DNA of 64,000 nucleotides. It comes from Ascaris suum. Lineage: Eukaryota > Nematoda > Chromadorea > Rhabditida > Ascarididae. The position numbers and the translations under genes are program-made. Each line of letters opens with the position of its first letter. The stretch's first letter is position 1. The DNA is taken from NCBI GenBank assembly GCA_013433145.1, contig CM024188.1, forward strand, positions 992,001-1,056,000. Reading direction: 5' to 3'. Shown one piece after another: positions 11,647 to 23,900 of this stretch. The notes under the pieces are model-generated. The model worked only from the letters and a program-made list of their open reading frames with translations, had not been told where the DNA came from and searched no databases.

Positions 11647-14600
11647 ACGTTGGTTATCGACTTCTAAGTGTTCTAAGTGTTTTGCAAGATGTATAAACCA
11701 TTAAAAGTGATGAAATACCTTATAAGGTGTTGGTTGAGTAATTGTTGGGCCATATGGTTGACCAAGACTGGGTTGGACGGATCCGAGTGGCAGTTGGAGA
11801 AGTGATGTGCGAGTCGGTGATGAAAACGATAGAGGATTTTATTACGTAGCACACAGAGAGTGAGGCTAAATGATGATGAAGGTAGTGTCGAGAGTGAGAG
11901 TCGATTCACGATTAGTCCCGAGGACAGAGCCCCGATTTGATCGTCTCGTCCCTTTTGTACGTGTCTGGTTTGTGATTTCGATCCTTCAACAACATGAGCA
12001 GGACGTTAGGACAAGTGGCAACATGACATGGAAAGTAATTGATGTTATCACGGACCAACATCATGTTATGTTGAGGCATCCTTTGAGCCATGGAACCAGA
12101 ATGTTTACAAATGATTGACCATCTCTTTCCCACTTCGCACATCCATTTCCACTCGTGAACTTTGATTCCGTATCATACATTTCATCTTTGTTACGTTTGG
12201 TTTTAAAATAGTGTTACCTTGCAGGTAAGATGAGGTGCTATAAATGCGCAGCAATGTTCTCGTGTCATATGCTTACTGTTAGCTGCTTGCTGTTCATGAG
12301 GTTTTGGGTGATTTGCTTTATTTTCGAACAACACCTTCTATGTTTTTGTTGTTCCGTTTGAGTTGTTGACGATTATCGAAACTGCGAATATATAAATGCC
12401 CACTACATAATTTTTCGCATATTTCATCAAAATCAGAATTTAAAAAAAGTTGGGGAGGGCAAAAGAAATTTTACGTTTTATTGCTAAATGGATGATGGCA
12501 TTTGCTCGCATTCGTAAGTCGAATGAACATTTCGACGAAGAAGTTAGCAATAAAAGAATGTTTATATCGTTGTTAGGTGCATATTGCGTTCATGTCAATT
12601 GCTCAACGGTATTACATTTAATGTTGTGATCTTCATGCAGAGTATCCATCGTTGATAGTATTTATTTTTTGCGGCAACATTTTTTGCCAACAAGTGAAAA
12701 TATATGAGTGAAGTGGATTTCGAAAATGGGCAATAGTTTTCTTGAAAAGTGTTCTTTCTCGAATTGTTTAATTCGAATTGATGTAAGCACTCTTCACAAG
12801 GGAACACCTAAGAAAGTGTAATTTGAAGTGTCTTCAGTACGTATAGAATTATTGGTAGAACTGAAAGAAGTTGTCAGATTGCTAGTTATTTGCAGGTTTT
12901 TGGTATAGTCTATCATAATGACATCTTTTGCGATGAATGTTAACACTCGAATAGAAGAAATAATATTATAAGGGAGTTGAAATAACCGCGTAAACTTCTG
13001 ACTTAGAAGTTAGAGTGGCGACAGTCTTACGACAGGAAGTCAGGCGCTTCAAGGCGAGTATGATTGATTCTTTTTTTTTTTTAATTAAATTAAAATTTCG
13101 CCTAATTTGTTGTCCGATCACTAGAGTGATAATGAAATGAATGCAAATTGCATACAAATAAATTCTTATGAATCGTGAAATCTTTAGTATGTAGCAAGAG
13201 AATGTAGTGATTTTGTTACATTCATTTGCTGTATCATTGAAGTTTTCATTAGTTTTAAGACCTTTTTTTTAAATCACTTTTTGATGTTAAAGAAGTGCAC
13301 ACCTCGATGAGAATATTTAGCTTGAGCGCTTAACGAGCACAATTGCGCTCTTTTCTTTTAGTGAAATACATCACAGTTAGTCTAATCAGAACATATGACT
13401 GCTAAAGTTTGCCACAATTTGCGTCAACGGATTGCATGTTAGAGAATTTGGAGCAGGCCACCCACAGCTGAATGAAACGCACGGATACTTCTAAAGAATT
13501 TCTGGCATGTATGGATATCGTCGCATTGGAATATTTCACTAGGCCGATGATCAGGCACTAGGGAGTGCTAGAAGCATTTCATACCTTCGTGCATTAAAGT
13601 TGTTCCATCCCACTCTGTATATTGAGGAGATGGCGGTGCGTTATACTGTGAATTATTGCACAGGCTGAATATCGAGCAGATTTTTAAGCAATTCTATTGG
13701 GTGCCCAAACCGATGTTGGATGTTAATTTAGATTTCAGTACGAAAACGTGCGTTGTAACGTCGAATTATTGAATGCTCAACTCATAACAAACTGCTGAAC
13801 TAAAACGGGAACATGCAGTTTTGGATAAAAAGACGATGAATTGATGCAAAGTCATCAGATAGCTGTTTGTTTTAGGTAATTGGCCCGCTATCGGTCTGAG
13901 GAAGGGGAGGATGTTGAATTCGCCAGAAGTTTTATGTTTGTCCTAACGAGTCTAAAGACCAAGGGCAAACTGTACTCAGCCAATAGAAATTGTTCGATCC
14001 CTTCAATCGGATTTGTTGCCCTCGATAAAACGACGTTAGTTTTCCTTTTTTTGCACCACAGTCTGAAAAAAAGGCTGGGATGCGGCCGCCAATTCTCATC
14101 AGTTGGTGTGGAAAAGCTTCAAAAAATTTGTTCGCTTGATTCGGCCCACCAAAACTGCGCGCAAAACAGAAGGGGGACAGATGGAGATTGAAACAGAGGA
14201 AATCTAGATATGATAAAAAGTAGAAGTATAACATATTGGAAGTAGATTATTCAAAAGAGAAGCTGATGTGTTCGACCGACCAAGCAATAAACAAAGTCAT
14301 AAGTCAAGCAAAAGAGCAGTTATCCACTGCTTACTCCGACTGCTCTGAATTAGAGTTCTAAATCGCATCCAAACTCCTAGAGAGCTCGGAATCCATAGTC
14401 GGCCTCCTACTCCAGCTCTGGAGTCAGATCCATGTTTTTCTCCAAAGCAGGCCACTCAGACTAATCTTGAGCTGCGCTGTTGGCCTTGAGCTTTTTAATG
14501 GTGCATGATGCATGATGGTTACAGTTATTGAACGTGGAGCGTTCTGTGGTTTTTTGAATGCGCTCCGCCTTCGGTACTGTCCCGTGTTGATGACGAAATT

Positions 14601-14680
14601 TGCTGATTTCTATGGAGGCGCAAATGGTTCCGATAAGTTTGTTATGAAAGGTGCCAGCTGATAAGAAATGACGTATGCCA
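11647..14680. other. Intergenic stretch without recognised genes
   Basis: AT-rich sequence with short T runs (for example 13070-13082). Open frames up to about 100 codons on both strands overlap one another and show no domain. The clustered GGAGTC and GGCCTCC words near 14380-14440 may be repeat remnants. Confidence 0.5.
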
Positions 14681-14688
14681 CTTGTCAG
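14681..14688 (+). promoter_or_regulatory. Candidate trans-splice or 5'UTR splice acceptor
   Basis: CTTGTCAG lies 32 bases upstream of the chosen ATG of the leucine-rich-repeat gene. In nematodes such a site may receive a spliced leader. Only its position supports this. Confidence 0.3.
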
Positions 14689-14720
14689 CTGTGAATGTGG
14701 CATTCTATGTCGGTCTTTCG

Positions 14721-14846
14721 ATGCTCCAATCGTGTTGCGCCAATCGCAGCTCCACCTTCGACCGTAGCAAATCATCCGTCGATGAAAGTCTTCGTGTGGT
14801 CGACATCTCCAACCAATATCTCGCGTATGTTAGTTCTAAATCACTT
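14721..14846 (+). CDS. LRR gene exon 1
   Basis: Starts MLQSCCANRSSTFDRSKSSV and ends with the first repeat-like strand VVDISNQYLAYVSSKSL before a GTGAGG donor in phase 0. A nearer GTATGT donor at 14826 would break the phase with the next exon. Confidence 0.6.
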
Positions 14847-15740
14847 GTGAGGTTCGTATCAGCACTCTCCTGGACGGATGATTTGTCCATTGCAAGCCGT
14901 TTAACTCGTATCTTAAGCCAAGCATATTGTCATTTACTGTTTGCTTATATCTAACCTTCTGTGACCTGAAAAGTATTCGATCAAACTACGAACGTCTTTG
15001 CTGATATGCGCTTTCCCAAAAATGCTATAAGCGTTTCATAAAAATTTGACGAAGTGCGTAAAGAGTGGGATGTCAATGTGCCATTCGAGTAGCCAATATT
15101 TGTGCTCAGGAGAATGACGTTGTTCACTTCAAATTGATTCAAACGTTGTGTGCTTATTTTTTCAGAAACTTGAAAGAGTTTACTCAAATTTCTTAATTGT
15201 TCAACTTTGATAGCAGTATTAGCAGGACTTATTTCCTGTTCTCTTAATACTGCTATGGAAACGATTTCCCACTCATACATCCATTGATCACTAAGTACTT
15301 CATTGTAGTTTGTGGAAGTTACCTAACGGACCACCTATTTGTTTGATCGGTGGCTAGCCAAAAAAATTCAAGCTACTCCGTCAGCTAGTCGGAGTGGCAC
15401 GTGACCTAGATAAAACGTTGTCCTAAACGCAGACTGATGTCTTTTGTTAGTCGTCAAAGGTTTCATTAGTGAAGAGCCGATTGAAGTGTATTATTGAAGT
15501 GTTCTCGTTTATTAATTTAATACAGCAGACCGCGTTCAGTTCGCTACCGAATGTGGTGATCGAGAATCGACACCGTATCGAGCATCTCATTCTCGATGGC
15601 AACAAATTCACCGAGCATTCACTCAACGTTCCACCGTTTGATAATCTCGTCACGCTCAGTTTAAATTCAAACAGGGTTAGCTTATATTTTACGCTTCACT
15701 ACTATCAACAAATACTTTGCTGGCTGCTCCTTGTATGCTG

Positions 15741-15830
<90 letters not shown>

Positions 15831-18289
15831 CATTTACTCATTTATTCATTCATATATAGGACATATCCAGTGATTGCACCTATTGCTTTTTTTTATTTTA
15901 ACTCTGCCTATGATCAGCGAACGACGGAAATAGTAGGTTTTATAATTCTAAAAGTAAAAAACAATTTTTTTGATGTCGAATTGTGTCCGCTCCCATATGG
16001 CAAAGTAGAATTTCCGCCTTTGTCGTCCAAAAATCTTGCAAAGCTGCACGAGAAAATTCTTTAGTGCGATGATCTTTAATTTTTTCGATCGATGTTCACC
16101 TATCAAGTCAGAGTGCACTCATTTGGCCAAAAGTCCATGAAGCTTGATGCACTTTTTCTGCTTTCCGTTCATAACACATTACGGTCTTCTTTGGTCTTCA
16201 GTTGGACAATACCATCAGAAATAACTTCACATAAACTTGAAATTAAGCATTACCAACATAATTGCTGATATTCGCACACTTCAAATCTTTTACCAATAGT
16301 CTGAAAAATTGAACGCAACACAAGTATCCATCACTAACAACGTTGTAAATTGGGATTTGTAATAGTTATGTGATCCATCGTTTGCAATCTTTGCGCCCAT
16401 ATTTTATGCAAATTTTTATCCACGTACGCATATTTTCTCCACGAAACTCTAATCGCTTTGAAACTGGTGTTTTATATGATCGGAGCAAATATCGCGATAT
16501 TCGTTCTTTTATCTATGCTATCGCAACGTTGTTAAATCGCAATATTCACGTCATGATTGGTATCCATGGATGCAAAATATCGTAATAGGCAATTTTCGCA
16601 AACTTGGGTGATCCTGAATTCGGCTTCGCCGAAGACCAAAATTCAGACTCTGAACATAGACTCCGATTCAGCAGTATGTCGAATTGACTCATTTCGTTTC
16701 CGACCCCGAAAAAAAGTAAGAGTTAGCTTTTTGACTCCAATTCGTCTTAAAGCAAACGATCGTCGAATGCCACCCCCAGCTTCGGGCTTGGCTAAGGATT
16801 CGACTTCGGAGTCAGTTCCCGAAGTGGGCCATCGCTGAAAAGTGCTGCAAATATTAAAATTCTGTTGTGATGTCGTATCCGACACGGCAAATGAATTGTT
16901 CTTCACTTCTATTCTATGTGCTGGCGTCACTCACATTGTTTTGCAAAAGAGTACAAACTGTGCCCCACCCTATGGGGCATTTCAACACTTACCTAAGCCT
17001 TGTTTGTTGTTATCAGTGATCAGCAGGTCGACACATCAATGATGATTGGGCAGCAATAAAATGCTGCTGCTAGTTTTGATTTCCTTTGCGCAAATGCCGC
17101 ACATTGGAGAGTTTCGGTATTATGAGTGAACGGGACACCTTTATTGTGTTATGGATGATCGTGACTGATTATTAGTCGCTTTGCATTATCGTATTCCAAG
17201 ACGTATTGTGCAGTGCACTTTTTATGCACCAAGCTGTTGCCACATGTCTGCAAAAAATGGGCAAAATAATGAAATGATTAACCGTAAGGGGCTATAACAA
17301 ATTTCTTTCTTTGTAATTACTTCAATTAAAAGATAGTCGCTCGCCGATGTAAAGTACCAACCGAGTTTCGTTGCGAAAATCGAGGAAACTATGTCACTGC
17401 TCAGTACCTATCACCGTTCTTGACGAGTTGAAAGACACTGAGGCAGCAATATTTGCTAATAACATGCATCTACCGGAAGTGATTTTGTGCGAATCGAATG
17501 CATTTAGATCCGAAATGTTGCCGTACTGCTGAAATATCTGGGCAAACAATGCCCGAAATTGACGTTCCTCAGTCTAATCGGTAATCCAGGCTGGCCACAT
17601 CCTATTTCCACTCATAATCCTTCTGCTTACTATTCTTATCGGTAAGTTCTTCATTTATTTCTTTTAAAAAACGAAATGCATTGGCATACCTTCATAATTT
17701 CCTTTTTGTTTGCTTTGCACGACTATCTTGAAAGAGCAGTTGTTTTACGAGGATCGGATTAATCGCCTTTCGGATCAACTGAAAAGAATACTGCTTTCTC
17801 TTAAGTGTTTATGAAGACTCATTTGATCACAGATTTTTTTTTCACTCTCCATGTGAAAAAATTTGTTTTTGCCTTTCTTCAACTAAAAGAATTAAAACGC
17901 TTGTCGGATTGCTTGCAGTTTACTTCGACTCCCCCAGAACCGTTTCTAAATTTTCGATTCCGGCTTTTGCTAGCCGAAAAGGGCTTGCGATCTGACTTCT
18001 ACGATAGCTCAAAGGGGCTAACACCGCATATACTTTAAATCTTAGGTACAATTCCTCTATCGACCTGAAGTTAGAAATTGAATGCGATAGTAGAATATTC
18101 CTATGCGGTCTGTTGGAAATGTTGTCTGTATCTTATGTTTTCAGGAAGTTGGCGGCTCGTTGTCTGCCTCATCTCAAATTTCTCGACTCGACTATAGTAG
18201 AGCGTCGTAGTCGAAACATTCGCAACGACTCTCGCAAAAGAAAAGACACCGCTTGGAATATACCATCGAGCTCCCAAAGATGTCTCTGA
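14721..18289 (+). CDS. Small leucine-rich-repeat protein, LRMDA-like (complete, 4 exons)
   Basis: Exons 14721-14846, 15526-15675, 17508-17641 and 18145-18289 join in phase to 184 residues; human LRMDA has about 198. Residues 28-92 form leucine-rich repeats (LRVVDISNQYL, then HRIEHLILDGNKF, then LVTLSLNSNR). Residues 93-136 carry PKLTFLSLIGNP. The C-terminal cap LPHLKFLDS ends in a basic tail. This order of repeats followed by a tyrosine-rich link and an LxFLD cap is that of LRMDA (C10orf11) rather than of extracellular LRR proteins. No signal peptide or membrane segment is seen, so it is probably cytosolic. Its role in worms is unknown to me. The weakest part is the first exon, chosen by phase and by the LRR start; a different upstream exon is possible. 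Confidence 0.82.
15210..15256. other. Intronic hairpin in the LRR gene
   Basis: A perfect 12-bp inverted repeat, ATAGCAGTATTA (15210-15221) against TAATACTGCTAT (15245-15256), encloses a second 5-bp stem CAGGA/TCCTG. It lies in intron 1. It is too short for a classical miRNA precursor. Function unknown. Confidence 0.5.
15526..15675 (+). CDS. LRR gene exon 2
   Basis: Fifty codons after TTTAATACAG. They encode IEHLILDGNKF and LVTLSLNSNR, two consecutive leucine-rich repeats, and the donor is GTTAGC. Confidence 0.87.
15744..15825. repeat. (TA)n microsatellite
   Basis: About 41 TA units in intron 2 of the LRR gene. They produce long spurious Tyr-Ile open frames. Confidence 0.97.
15826..17507 (+). 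other. Rest of LRR gene intron 2
   Basis: AT-rich, no exon recognised. A small hairpin, TTCGGC and GCCGAA around TTC (16619-16633), opens a GC-richer stretch to about 16830 with several GACTCC and CCGAAG words, which looks like a worn repeat. Confidence 0.4.
17508..17641 (+). CDS. LRR gene exon 3
   Basis: After GCATTTAG it reads IRNVAVLLKYLGKQCPKLTF and LSLIGNPGWPH, the long final repeat of the family. It ends two bases into an Arg codon at a perfect GTAAGT donor. Confidence 0.9.
18145..18289 (+). CDS. LRR gene exon 4 (terminal)
   Basis: After GTTTTCAG it reads KLAARCLPHLKFLDSTIVER and a basic serine-rich tail ending SSSQRCL and TGA. LPHLKFLD is the C-terminal LRR cap. Confidence 0.9.
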
Positions 18290-18333
18290 TGAGTGAATTT
18301 ACTGCTTGCTGTCTGAGTGATCCATTTCCTCAC

Positions 18334-18339
18334 AATAAA
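18334..18339 (+). terminator. Polyadenylation signal of the LRR gene
   Basis: AATAAA lies 45 bases after the TGA stop and has no competitor nearby. Confidence 0.6.
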
Positions 18340-19209
18340 ACTTCATCTCTTACCAACTTTTGTTTTTGCTGGAATGACCCATTTATCTATTCAGTTAATA
18401 GTCATACCTTTTATACTTACCTGAAACGCTTTTATTGGAAATTCCAAATACTCTTATAAACTTCTCTTACCTGTGTCGCTCTTCAGCGTCGTTCACTACT
18501 GTATACCTATGGCGTTTGTGATGTTCGTTGAAAGAATATAAACTGATTCGGGGTATAAATTGATATTAAAGATATTAGATGCCTTGGTGAACGCTGCAGA
18601 TCTCACTGAAGAGTAAATGGCCGTAATATTCATTAATGTTTCTTGATATAGAGAAGGGGTGGGTTGGAGTTTCAAACTTAGAGGAGTTGAGAAGCTTAGG
18701 TAAGAAATAAACTCGCTGATGGACGTAAATATTGCTATTGGTTGTGTCAAGAAACTTGTGTCAGGAATCGAACTAGAGAACCACTTTCTTGCGATGCCGT
18801 TCCAGCAACTGAAAGTTCGTTTGATTCACTTGTATACATTTTGATACAATTTGATCATCGGAGTACGACTTGTGCCAAAATCTGCTAACAGAAAGGTATA
18901 TACTTGCTGTCGAAAAGGACAAACCTTTCAAGAATGTTGTAATAACAAGTTCAACCGGAAAAATTCGATCACCAAACTCCCATGAACGGTATAGAGATTT
19001 TAGCAGTTTACCCATTCCAGCCTACTTTTGTTGGTTGCAGTAATGAATGTATGGCTAGGTGGATGACTTTTCCTATGGATTGGCGATGCAAAAATGTAAC
19101 GGAGAAATATCCATCAGAAATGTTTCTTCTTTTTCTCTGCTCCTTCCTACTTTTTATCTCTCTTGGACATGAATAACAGCGTTTCTGCTGAAAACTTTGT
19201 ATGTACTGC

Positions 19210-19300
19210 AATATATATATATATATAGTATATATATAGTATATATATAGTATATATATAGTATATATATAATATATATAGTATATATAATGTATATAGT
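19210..19300. repeat. Tandem repeat of about 10 bp, (AGTATATATAT)n-like
   Basis: Starts as TA dinucleotides, then about eight units of TATATATAG with small variation. Confidence 0.9.
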
Positions 19301-20649
19301 GTGCATACTTGGACAAATTTAGTTTTGCATGTATCCATATGTATAATATGTTCCAATTAAGGCATCTCTGCAACTTGACCGGTTTTGGGAGGAGGGGTGT
19401 AGGGTGCGGGGTGAGCAGAAGTGAGTCTTTATGAATGTCTCGAGGGTACCAACGAACGTTTTAAGCGTTCAGTGCCTTCCACACAGAGAAGAAATACGTA
19501 AGTGCGTAATAAACGCAATGCAGAGGTGATTGAATGTTTCCTTAAGGAATATGTGTGTATTACACGCGTCTTATCATTTTCGCTTTTTGATGTCTGTTCC
19601 ATCCCTATCTTATATTGTTTTTTTTAACGGAATTTTGCTGTTGGCTTTCTCGTTCTTTGATCAAGTACCGATGCAGAAGCAGTGCGAGCAGTGCTATTGG
19701 TTTCTTTTTTTTGCCACGATGATTGCTTTTATATTTTATTCGTGAGTAAAGGCATGTATAAAATTCCTCTCGTATTTCAGTGAACTGCTGATCTGTGAAT
19801 TCTCCAATGAAATGCGGCAAGAAGAGTGATGATTATATATGGGGGATCATTCTAGCGTAGCACATGGTTGCTCTTTATCCCTTTCGCAAACATCGACTTC
19901 TTTAGTTTAGATCCTGCTTTCTCGATCATTCTTTTTTCTCCTTTCTTCTATCGATGTATGCGTTTTTTCCTCATCGCCTTTTATGAAATCTTCGACGTTT
20001 GACGATCCTATTCGTTTTTCTGTAAATGCAATTGCAATTACTTTTATACGTAAATCTCGCAAAAAATATTTCAAAATTCCCCGCCTTTCCTTTTGCTCCA
20101 CTTCTAGCTACTAATTATCATTTGCATTGGATATTTTTATTTCCGCATTTACGCGAGAAAAATCCTGGTGACATTTAATATCGTTACTTGTATATCATAA
20201 GCCGTTTAAAATGCTCAAAAGTATCTCGTATGGCTTTGATGGAATCTTATTTACGATTGTTGAACATTTTTATTTTCGTCTTTCCTCCTCGGTTGCATAG
20301 AACCAGAAGGTGATATGAAGTAAGAAGTGTCAGAGAACATATTAAATATGCTTCATCAAAAAATTCTCAAAAATCCAGCACATAATATGCTCTCATTACC
20401 TCTCCTGATCCCATTCATTTGAGGAAAACAAACAATAGGCCCACTTCGAGCTATTTGTAGGAAGCCGGACACAGTGCAGCTTTCATATCTATTCAGAGGG
20501 AAATCCGTACCCGCAACATCATATTTAAAAGTTTTTGCACAGTTCTTCGCTCTCTTCCATGTGTGCTATTACGTACTTGCTAGCAACTAAAGAAACTTCG
20601 AATAATCTCCGTAATTCTTTCAAACCCTCATTTGACTTGGATGCATGCA

Positions 20650-20900
20650 TGTGTGGTGTGCGAATGTTTTCACATATGCAGATGCACATGTGCACGTGTG
20701 TGAGTATCTGTATATGTGAGTGCATATGTGCTCCTATACATGTGCACACATGCGTACGAGCATGAGCGTTTCTGTCCGCGTCTGCCTATCTGTGTATGTC
20801 TGTCTGTGTCCGTCTGTGCGTGTCTGTCTGTCTGTGTCTGCCATGTCTGTCCGTCTGTGTGTGTGTGCATGTGTGTGTGAGTGTGTGAGTGTGTGTTTCA
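20650..20900. repeat. Compound TG / TGTC / TGTG microsatellite
   Basis: Irregular TGTGCATATG-like units lead into TGTCTGTC and then TGTGTGTGAG units. Open frames through it on both strands are repeat artefacts. Confidence 0.92.
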
Positions 20901-23900
20901 TATGGTTGTCTGTGGCGTTTGCTGTGAGTATGTGGTTGGGATGTGTAGCCTGGAATGGGTGAGGTCATGGTTGAGCCCAGTTTTAATTGCAGTATATAGT
21001 GGCTCAAAAGATCGACTAACCGAAGATGAGGGTGTGTTCCGGTAGCGGAAAAAATATTCAGGAAAAATGGAATTCTCTCAGTCGCCTCGTGAAGATGAGA
21101 ATTCATTTCCCTCTTGAGACCGGCATTCAAAAATAATAAACTAAAAGTCAGAAAATTCATGAAATAATGTGGAATGACGGGAATATTGAAACGAAGCCTC
21201 GAAGTAAACAACTCGAACAATGTCCTCCAAAAACTTTGAAGCTTACTTGTTTCCAGAACGTTTTGGCCGGTCGTCATAGCACATTTTTAGTGCTGATTGC
21301 TATGGTACTATGTGCCATGAGGTGTACGAATAGCTAAGCCTTGCTCTAATGATTTTCCAGTTGCGTAACCGCTGTGATCGTTTGCTCATCCGATGAACGG
21401 TTGTCGTCTATTTACTTTGCGTCTTTATCGTTATTTTCAAAACGTTGACCTGCGGTACCTTTGCCACCTGTTTGCATTTTATTGGAGGTGTTGCTGACTA
21501 TGAAATTTCATCAGTCTGATTGCTTTTTAGTGGCGCATCCTGGAGATTCTCTCAGATGTTGCTTCATCTTCGTCACCGTCGAGGTGAATCCACATCTTAA
21601 AATGTGGCAAATATGTGGTAATTGCGCTGACGAGTCTTTATGGGTGTTCAATAAAGCCAGAGTTTTTTGAGCGAAAGTATTTCTTTAAAGCTCTCAAGCT
21701 TAGATACATCAAAAAAAGCTTGAAATGCGCAAACTTACATCGTTTTCCAGCTCTCTGAATGAAGAAAATGCAAGGATTGTTAAAAGAGTCAGCAAAGGAA
21801 AATTTTTGACAATGAGATTGGATGACGTTCCAAATGCTCACATGGAATGCATGCTTCGAGTTTGGCTACCAAAAACGTAGTATTTTCCTTATGCAGTATA
21901 AACTACCCTGTTGAAAAATTTACTGCCTAAAGTTTTAGTAAAAGAATTAATAATTACTTCGAGTTACTTCACATTAACAGGTGTAGAATCTCTAAGAAAT
22001 AAAACATCAATGCTTCCCCATATAGAATCGAATTTAACGGCGCACTCTTTCAAGCAATAGTCATCTCAGCTTTCTGTATTGACTAATATGATCAATATAT
22101 TTGAATAAAAAAAGATTAAAAACTCGAGCGATTGATCCATACACGAATGAAAACAATTCTAACGAATTCGCACATTTTCGATGATCATTTGCATATGTAT
22201 GTAGTATAGAAGTGCTAATAAACACGTCCCGTTAGAATGTGATAACGATAACGCCAGATCAACGGTCTACCCCAGCTCTCTCCTCATTCTATCGCAACAT
22301 GTTGCTTGCCATATCGTTCATCATTGTTCATCTGTATCGAATGGTGTTCGCCGGTTTGCTTAGAACGTCTTTTTCTTCACAGTAATGTTCGCTATTTACT
22401 GTGCGCCATAGAAATATATTCATCGTCGAGTTTTCATCAGTATTTCGTGCTGAAATTTACTGAAATAACATTTTAACTTTCTATCAGTGATATTGCTTGC
22501 TTATCAAGTTCATATAGCTTCATTTCATTATGATAGCGTCGAATCTATTGCAATGAAATGCTTTTTGATGCAAAAAAACTTAAGTAATTCAAAAAAGAAA
22601 AATCTTTTACGCACTCTCTTATTTTCATCTCAATAAAAGTTCACAATGCCCTTTGATATTTATAGGCTCTCTTAATTTAGTGATATTTTACATTAATGGG
22701 GGAATTCATTAGCAAGATAGGGCAAGAGGAATAAAATCAACGAATATATCATAAACACAGAAGTAATTGGTAATTTCATTCATAAAATCGTCTAAGTGGA
22801 TTAATTTCATACGTAAGGATATTGTGACCTTATTCATGAGGCATTTAACAATTAGGTGTTAAGCAAGTTACAATTTGCTTGATAACTGCATAATCATGCG
22901 GACTGTTGAAGATAAACACTACTATATGTTGTTTGGTAAGAGATCATGGAATTGCGTGTTTTGAACATCTTTATTGCTGCTGTTTTCAGTTATGAAGCCG
23001 CTGTCAGTGTTAAGGAATAAAGATGAAATGACAAAATATGCTGTAAAAGATTAGAGATAGCAAAAACGGAGGAGAATGTACAAATAATGATAAAGTGAAG
23101 AATCCGTCGAGAAAGAAGGTTGCACTTAAATAACTAAACTTGTAAGGAGAGAATGGTGTGAAGGAGACTTAAGGAAGAAAACAATTGTTCATCGACAGGC
23201 GGGGAGAATAGATAAGAGAATACCTTGGTCTAAGCCTTCAATATGTGCAGTAATGTGAACAGAGTGGTAATGGTGGGATGGAGTAACGCGTTTTGTGGTG
23301 GAGTAGTTCGCTTACGAATCTAAGAATGCAGATCTCATATTACAGCATGTCCTTTGAAGAATTCATAAGGCAATCTACCTGTTTCACAAGTGTGAACAAT
23401 ACTGCTCTAAAACAACAAAACACTCAGAAGTTCGGAACAAAGAAGATCACAAAGGTATTCATCACTAATTAAACGATCACAAAGATTGCATGATAAGAAT
23501 ACCACAAGTTTAAATATTACCATTAATGGTGGTAATTAAGGCATCAGTGAGGGATGACGACAGAAGGGTTTTCATCTTGGTCAGTTAGTCAAACTCATTA
23601 GTAGTTGAGTGTTGCGTTGATCCTGCTTTCATGCAATTATTTGCAATTACTTTCTTTAATAGATGTTTCGTTGAACATTTTTCCTGCGTTATCGCAGCCT
23701 TCTAGAAAAAAAAAAAAAAAAAAGAATTCAACGCAGAAAAAGAATTTTTCGCAGCTTCATGACTTATTTAATTTCTGCGAAATGCTAACAGTTAGACGGC
23801 TTATACCAATTTGGAACTGCTTCTTCAAATACAAATTGATAATTCCTTTCCTTTTCTTTCCCGTTCTAGTGAAAAAAAAGGCAAAAAGTCCAAAATTACA

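Noticed and set aside
15717..16064. Open frame with a long Tyr-Ile run
   Set aside because: Produced by the TA microsatellite in an intron.
20786..21277. 163-codon - strand frame rich in His, Thr, Asp
   Set aside because: Its distinctive part is the TGTC/TG microsatellite read backwards; the remainder shows no domain.
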